Positions 4,769 through 8,469 of a stretch of 8,469 bases of DNA are shown here, piece by piece. The notes beneath the pieces were generated by a model. That model saw only the letters and a program-made list of their open reading frames with translations, made no database searches and was not told where the DNA came from. Position numbers and translations under genes: made by a program. How positions within the stretch are numbered: the stretch's first letter is position 1; the number at the start of each line of letters is the position of its first letter. The stretch is from Bacteroidales bacterium (GTDB taxonomy: Bacteria > Bacteroidota > Bacteroidia > Bacteroidales > UBA7960), in the NCBI GenBank assembly GCA_007128045.1, contig SKYG01000131.1:1-8469 (forward strand), read 5' to 3'.

Positions 4769-5812
4769 ATGGAATATACAGCAAAGCAAATTGCAGGATT
4801 TATCGAGGGTACTATTGAAGGGGATGACACGATAAGCGTAAACCAGATTGCAAAGATCGAAGAGGCGCAGCCAGGTTCTATTACATTTTTAGCAAACCCA
4901 GCCTACACACAGTATATATATACAACCGCCGCCTCTTTAGTTGTTGTAAGCAATTCCTTTATTCCGGAGCAACCTTTGCCCTGTACCATCATCCGGGTAA
5001 GTGACCCATATGCCTCCATTGCGAAATTACTTGAGATATACAAACGGGCACTGCCTGAAAAAACCGGAATCTCTGCCCTTGCCTTTATCGCATCTTCGAC
5101 AAAATATAGTGAGAATTGTTATATTGGCGAGTTTGCCTATATTGGTGAAAATGTTTCATTAGGTAACAATGTAAAGATCTTTCCCCATTGTTATATTGGC
5201 AATGATGTACACATTGGCGATGACACCATATTGTACAGTGGCGTCCGAATCTATGATCAATGTAAGATCGGAAGTCAATGCACCATACACTCCAATGCCG
5301 TGATAGGTGCTGATGGCTTCGGGTTTGCTCCCCAAGGCGAAAATGGGTTTCTGAAGATACAGCAAATAGGTAATGTTATCATTGAAGACCATGTTGAAAT
5401 TGGTGCAGGGACATATATTGACAGGGCGACCTTGGGGTCAACCATCATTTGTAAAGGGGTTAAGCTTGACAACCTGATACAGGTTGGACATAATGTTGTG
5501 ATTGGTGAAAATACCGTCATTGCCGGACAAGCAGGGATTGCAGGATCTACCAAGATAGGTAAAAACTGTATGATTGGAGGACAGGTTGGGATATCAGGTC
5601 ATCTGAACATAGGTGATAATGTTAAGATTGCAGCACAATCAGGGATATCATCAAATATCAAATCGGGAGAAATCCGAATGGGATCTCCGGCCTTCGATGC
5701 ACTGAAATACCGCAAATCATTTATTCATTTCCGCAACTTCGAGGCCATTGTAAAACGCCTTGAACTCCTTGAAGCTGAAATGAAAAAGCAAGACAAGAAG
5801 CAAAAGAAGTAA
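4769..5812 (+). CDS. lpxD: UDP-3-O-acylglucosamine N-acyltransferase LpxD
   Basis: The 347-residue length is normal for LpxD. The enzyme transfers a 3-hydroxyacyl chain from ACP to the 2-amino group of UDP-3-O-acylglucosamine, the third step of lipid A synthesis, at the cytoplasmic side. Residues 1-100 form the uridine-binding N-terminal domain, with SITFLANPAY at 37-46. Residues about 105-300 are a left-handed beta helix of hexapeptide repeats (IGENVSLG, IGNDVHIG and others). GADGFGFAP (180-188) and DNLIQVGHNVVIG (234-246) are family signatures, and H241 matches the catalytic histidine. A charged helical tail (NFEAIVKRLELLEAEMKKQ) ends the protein, as in trimeric LpxD. It opens the rightward lipid A group; lpxC/fabZ follows after 138 bp. 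The ATG at 4769 is the first in frame and no Shine-Dalgarno motif precedes it. Confidence 0.96.
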   Translation: MEYTAKQIAGFIEGTIEGDDTISVNQIAKIEEAQPGSITFLANPAYTQYIYTTAASLVVVSNSFIPEQPLPCTIIRVSDPYASIAKLLEIYKRALPEKTGISALAFIASSTKYSENCYIGEFAYIGENVSLGNNVKIFPHCYIGNDVHIGDDTILYSGVRIYDQCKIGSQCTIHSNAVIGADGFGFAPQGENGFLKIQQIGNVIIEDHVEIGAGTYIDRATLGSTIICKGVKLDNLIQVGHNVVIGENTVIAGQAGIAGSTKIGKNCMIGGQVGISGHLNIGDNVKIAAQSGISSNIKSGEIRMGSPAFDALKYRKSFIHFRNFEAIVKRLELLEAEMKKQDKKQKK

Positions 5813-5916
5813 CTCATCCATTGTAAATATTTTTCAGAGCATTTGTATAGTCAGGTAAACCAATGCTTTGATCTATATATTGGCTCTTTCATAAGCCGGG
5901 TTTAAAAAATTAGTCC

Positions 5917-5924
5917 TATATTTG
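5917..5924 (+). promoter_or_regulatory. -7 box upstream of lpxC/fabZ
   Basis: TATATTTG matches TAnnTTTG exactly and lies 26 bp before the ATG at 5951. No TTTG is present 19-21 bp upstream, so only half of the consensus is met. No terminator is visible between lpxD and this site, so read-through from lpxD is also possible. If used, the leader would be short and T-rich (T8 at 5929-5936). Confidence 0.5.
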
Positions 5925-5950
5925 CCTGTTTTTTTTGTAATCCCTTCATT

Positions 5951-7348
5951 ATGGCAATTAAACAAAGAACTATTAAAGAACCTGTAACTGTGTCGGGTGT
6001 TGGACTTCATACCGGGGAAACGATAAACCTGACCTGTAAACCAGCCAAAGAGAACTCAGGAATCGTATTTTTGCGAACAGACATCGCTACTGACGCTTAT
6101 ATTGAAGCAGATGCCAACCTGGTGGTAGACACATCCAGAGGAACAAGTATTGGCAGAGACAACATCAGGATCTCCACGGTGGAACATGTTCTTGCAGCGC
6201 TAACCGGAATGGGTATCGACAATGTAATCGTGGAGGTTGACCAACCTGAAATCCCCATTCTCGATGGCAGCAGCAAATTCTTTACGAAAGCACTAAAAAA
6301 AGCAGGATCTGTGGAGCAAAATGCCTTCAGAGACTATTTCGAGATAAAAGAACCCATCCATTTTTTCCATCAGGAAAAAGACTGTGAAATTATTGCCCTC
6401 CCATCCGACCATTATCGCATCACATGCCTTATAGATTATCAATCAAAGGTGCTTGGGCATCAACATGCCAGCCTTGACAAGCTATCAGATTTTGAACAAC
6501 AAATTGCCCCTTGCAGAACCTTCGTATTCCTTCATGAATTGGAGTTTCTGCTTGATCAGAGCCTTATAAAAGGGGGTGACCTGAGCAATGCCATCGTATT
6601 TGTTGACCGGCCGGTTAGTCAGGAAGAACTCGACAGGATGGCCAGGTTATTCAACAGGCCATCTGTTGAAGTAAAAACGGAAGGCCTGCTTAATAACCTT
6701 GATTTGTATTTTCCCAATGAACCGGCACGGCATAAACTACTTGATATTGTCGGAGACCTTACCCTGGCAGGCAAACCCATTAAAGGGCACATCATTGCAA
6801 AAAAACCCGGGCATGCATCCAATGTGTTGTTTGCAAAACACCTGAAGTCGCTCATCAAAGAACGGATACAGCAGGCTCAGATTCCTGTTTATGACCCCAA
6901 CACACCCCCCATCTTCGATATCAACGACATACAACGAATGCTTCCCCACCGTCCACCATTCCTGCTCGTGGATAAAATTATCGAGATTGATGATTCTCAT
7001 GTCGTGGGATTAAAGAATGTAACCATGAATGAGTCATTTTTCGTAGGACACTTTCCAAATGAACCGGTGATGCCTGGTGTGTTGCAGGTGGAAGCCATGG
7101 CACAGGCAGGCGGAATATTGGTGTTGTCAACTGTTAAAGACCCTGAAAATTATTATACCTATTTCCTTAAAATTGACAATGTCAGATTTAAACAAAAGGT
7201 GATACCAGGTGATACACTTATATTCAAATTACATCTTATTTCCCCCGTCAGAAGAGGAATCTGTCATATGAAAGGTGTTGCCTATGTGGGAAATAAACTT
7301 GTCATGGAGGCTGAATTAATGGCTCAGATTGGGAAGAAACAGCAATAG
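5951..7348 (+). CDS. lpxC/fabZ: Bifunctional LpxC deacetylase / FabZ dehydratase fusion
   Basis: The protein has 465 residues, the usual length of the Bacteroidota fusion. The LpxC part (about 1-305) removes the acetyl group from UDP-3-O-acyl-GlcNAc, the committed step of lipid A synthesis. Zinc ligands H79 (after E78 in TVEHVLAAL), H261 and D265 (HKLLD), and the catalytic H288 (KPGHASN) all match E. coli H79, H238, D242 and H265 in spacing, with an insert between the first and second. The FabZ part (about 318-465) dehydrates 3-hydroxyacyl-ACP. It contains LPHRPPFLLVD (331-341), catalytic H367 in VGHFPNEPVMPG and E381 in VEAMAQ, 14 residues apart as in E. coli FabZ. Both active sites look intact. 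The two halves draw on the same hydroxyacyl-ACP pool, so fusion may fix their ratio. The next gene, lpxA, starts 17 bp downstream, indicating one transcript. Confidence 0.97.
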   Translation: MAIKQRTIKEPVTVSGVGLHTGETINLTCKPAKENSGIVFLRTDIATDAYIEADANLVVDTSRGTSIGRDNIRISTVEHVLAALTGMGIDNVIVEVDQPEIPILDGSSKFFTKALKKAGSVEQNAFRDYFEIKEPIHFFHQEKDCEIIALPSDHYRITCLIDYQSKVLGHQHASLDKLSDFEQQIAPCRTFVFLHELEFLLDQSLIKGGDLSNAIVFVDRPVSQEELDRMARLFNRPSVEVKTEGLLNNLDLYFPNEPARHKLLDIVGDLTLAGKPIKGHIIAKKPGHASNVLFAKHLKSLIKERIQQAQIPVYDPNTPPIFDINDIQRMLPHRPPFLLVDKIIEIDDSHVVGLKNVTMNESFFVGHFPNEPVMPGVLQVEAMAQAGGILVLSTVKDPENYYTYFLKIDNVRFKQKVIPGDTLIFKLHLISPVRRGICHMKGVAYVGNKLVMEAELMAQIGKKQQ

Positions 7349-7353
7349 TAAAC

Positions 7354-7359
7354 AGGAAG
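7354..7359 (+). promoter_or_regulatory. Ribosome binding site of lpxA
   Basis: AGGAAG lies six bases before the ATG at 7366, within the 17-bp lpxC/fabZ-lpxA gap. It is the clearest Shine-Dalgarno-like site in the rightward group and supports this start. Confidence 0.55.
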
Positions 7360-7365
7360 TTCATT

Positions 7366-8157
7366 ATGAATCAACCATTAGCATACGTTCATCCTCAGGC
7401 AAAAATTGCCAATAATGTGGTCATAGAACCCTTTGCCACCATTCACAAAAATGTAGAGATTGGTGAGGGAACCTGGGTTGGCTCCAACGTAACCATCATG
7501 GAAGGAGCACGAATAGGAAAAAACTGTCGCATCTTCCCGGGCGCCGTGATAAGTGCCATCCCACAAGACCTAAAGTTTGACGGTGAAGAAACCACCGTTG
7601 AAATAGGCGATAACACAACGGTAAGAGAGTTTGTAACCATTAACAGAGGTACCGTGGCAAACTTTAAAACCGTTGTAGGCTGCAACTGTTTGCTAATGGC
7701 ATATGTTCATGTTGCGCACGATTGTGTCATTGGTGATCATTGTATTCTTGCCAATGCTGTAAATCTGGCAGGCCATATAACAATTGGTGACTATGCCATT
7801 GTGGGAGGGCTTTCTGCCGTACACCAATTTGTTAACATCGGTGCTCATGTGATGATATCAGGAGGGTCACTTATCAGAAAAGATGTTCCACCATATACCA
7901 AAGCAGCCAGAGACCCGCTGTCTTTTGTGGGTATCAACTCAATCGGATTAAGACGCAGGGGGTATACAAGCGAGAAAATCACTGAGATTCAGAATATTTA
8001 CAGGGTCATATACCTGAAACAGCTAAACGTATCACAAGCCTTATCCTATATTGAAACTGAACTTCCAGCCACACCCGAAAGAGACGAGATCATCAGCTTC
8101 ATAACCTCCTCACAAAGAGGGATCATGAAAGGCTATTCATACAATAATGAAAAATAA
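7366..8157 (+). CDS. lpxA: UDP-GlcNAc acyltransferase LpxA
   Basis: The protein has 263 residues; E. coli LpxA has 262. It transfers a 3-hydroxyacyl chain from ACP to the 3-OH of UDP-GlcNAc, the first step of lipid A synthesis. Hexapeptide repeats run from about residue 8 to 185 (VHPQAKIANNVVIEP, IGEGTWVG and so on) and form a left-handed beta helix. The signature AYVHVAHDCVIGDHC holds H115 and H118, spaced like E. coli H122 and the catalytic H125. The conserved PQDLKF (65-70) and NRGT are present, as is the helical C-terminal domain from SIGLRRRGYTSEKI onward, which is typical of LpxA. It is tightly packed between lpxC/fabZ and an ABC ATPase gene 14 bp downstream, so all three probably share a transcript. 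LpxB and LpxH are not in the window. Confidence 0.97.
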   Translation: MNQPLAYVHPQAKIANNVVIEPFATIHKNVEIGEGTWVGSNVTIMEGARIGKNCRIFPGAVISAIPQDLKFDGEETTVEIGDNTTVREFVTINRGTVANFKTVVGCNCLLMAYVHVAHDCVIGDHCILANAVNLAGHITIGDYAIVGGLSAVHQFVNIGAHVMISGGSLIRKDVPPYTKAARDPLSFVGINSIGLRRRGYTSEKITEIQNIYRVIYLKQLNVSQALSYIETELPATPERDEIISFITSSQRGIMKGYSYNNEK

Positions 8158-8171
8158 TTCAACCTGTCAGC

Positions 8172-8469
8172 ATGCAGGTAACCCTTATAAACGCAGGAAA
8201 AAAGTATAACAACAAATGGGTCTTTAAAGGCCTGAGCACCTCTATTGAAAAAGGGTACAGACACGCTATCACCGGAAAGAACGGCAGCGGAAAGTCAACC
8301 CTGATTATGATGATTGCCGGCTATATATCTCCCTCCAAGGGTAGTTTACAGTGGAGCATTGAAGAACATACACTGCACGTGAATGACGTGTATAAACATG
8401 TCAGCATGGCATCTCCCTACCTGGAACTTATTGAGGAGTTCACCCTAGAAGAAATGATCAGATTCCACA
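8172..8469 (+). CDS. ABC transporter ATP-binding protein, N-terminal part (3' truncated)
   Basis: The ATG at 8172 opens a frame that runs to the window edge, 99 complete codons, without a stop. The translation shows an ABC nucleotide-binding domain: an A-loop aromatic Y12, Walker A GKNGSGKST at 35-43, and the typical LIMMIAGYISPSKGSL strand-helix. The Q-loop region HVSMASPYLELIEEFTLEEM (76-95) aligns well with the usual pattern, but the glutamine position holds P82. Signature, Walker B and H-loop lie beyond the window. It starts 14 bp after lpxA and is very likely co-transcribed. I recall an ABC ATPase following lpxA in many Bacteroidota, but its membrane partner and substrate are not known to me. 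No Shine-Dalgarno site is evident. Confidence 0.9.
   Translation, partial: MQVTLINAGKKYNNKWVFKGLSTSIEKGYRHAITGKNGSGKSTLIMMIAGYISPSKGSLQWSIEEHTLHVNDVYKHVSMASPYLELIEEFTLEEMIRFH

Overview
The window reads as chromosomal DNA of a member of the Bacteroidota. Three observations support this. LpxC and FabZ are fused in one polypeptide, which is a hallmark of that phylum. A response regulator joined to a PglZ phosphatase-like domain (PorX, from the type IX secretion / gliding regulatory system) lies next to tsaE and an alanine dehydrogenase-like gene. The promoters that can be seen follow the phylum's TTTG-N19-TAnnTTTG pattern, and most starts lack a Shine-Dalgarno sequence. The species cannot be named from this sequence.

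Layout. Positions 1-592 hold the C-terminal part of a GNAT-like protein that enters from outside the window. Positions 593-885 hold a self-contained tRNA-Lys(UUU) unit with a near-consensus promoter, a hairpin in the 5' leader, the tRNA itself and a symmetric, probably bidirectional terminator. Positions 886-1130 hold no convincing gene. Positions 1131-4585 carry a leftward group transcribed in the order porX, tsaE, ald. The 196-bp tsaE-ald gap is packed with three different palindromes, a CCCGAT hairpin and an exact 7-bp-period repeat. The 55-bp porX-tsaE gap holds an 8-bp tandem repeat. Positions 4586-4768 are a divergent intergenic region with a spaced 8-bp inverted repeat. Positions 4769-8469 carry a rightward lipid A group: lpxD, lpxC/fabZ, lpxA and the start of an ABC-transporter ATPase gene that runs off the end.

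How the genes work together. LpxA acylates UDP-GlcNAc, the LpxC part deacetylates the product, and LpxD adds the second acyl chain. These are the first three steps of lipid A synthesis. The FabZ part supplies the fatty-acid cycle that competes for the same hydroxyacyl-ACP. PorX, transcribed away from this group, belongs to the regulatory system of type IX secretion, whose cargo in studied species is often anchored to LPS. The shared intergenic region is therefore a plausible place for co-regulation, but this is inference. TsaE is a housekeeping tRNA t6A factor.

Most of the window is conserved housekeeping sequence and I do not see a clearly new multi-gene system. The points most worth a second look are these: the alanine dehydrogenase-like protein appears to lack the lysine and histidine that define the active site of classical alanine dehydrogenase; the palindrome and repeat cluster behind tsaE; the spaced inverted repeat between porX and lpxD; the hairpin in the tRNA leader; and the ABC ATPase whose Q-loop position appears to hold proline.
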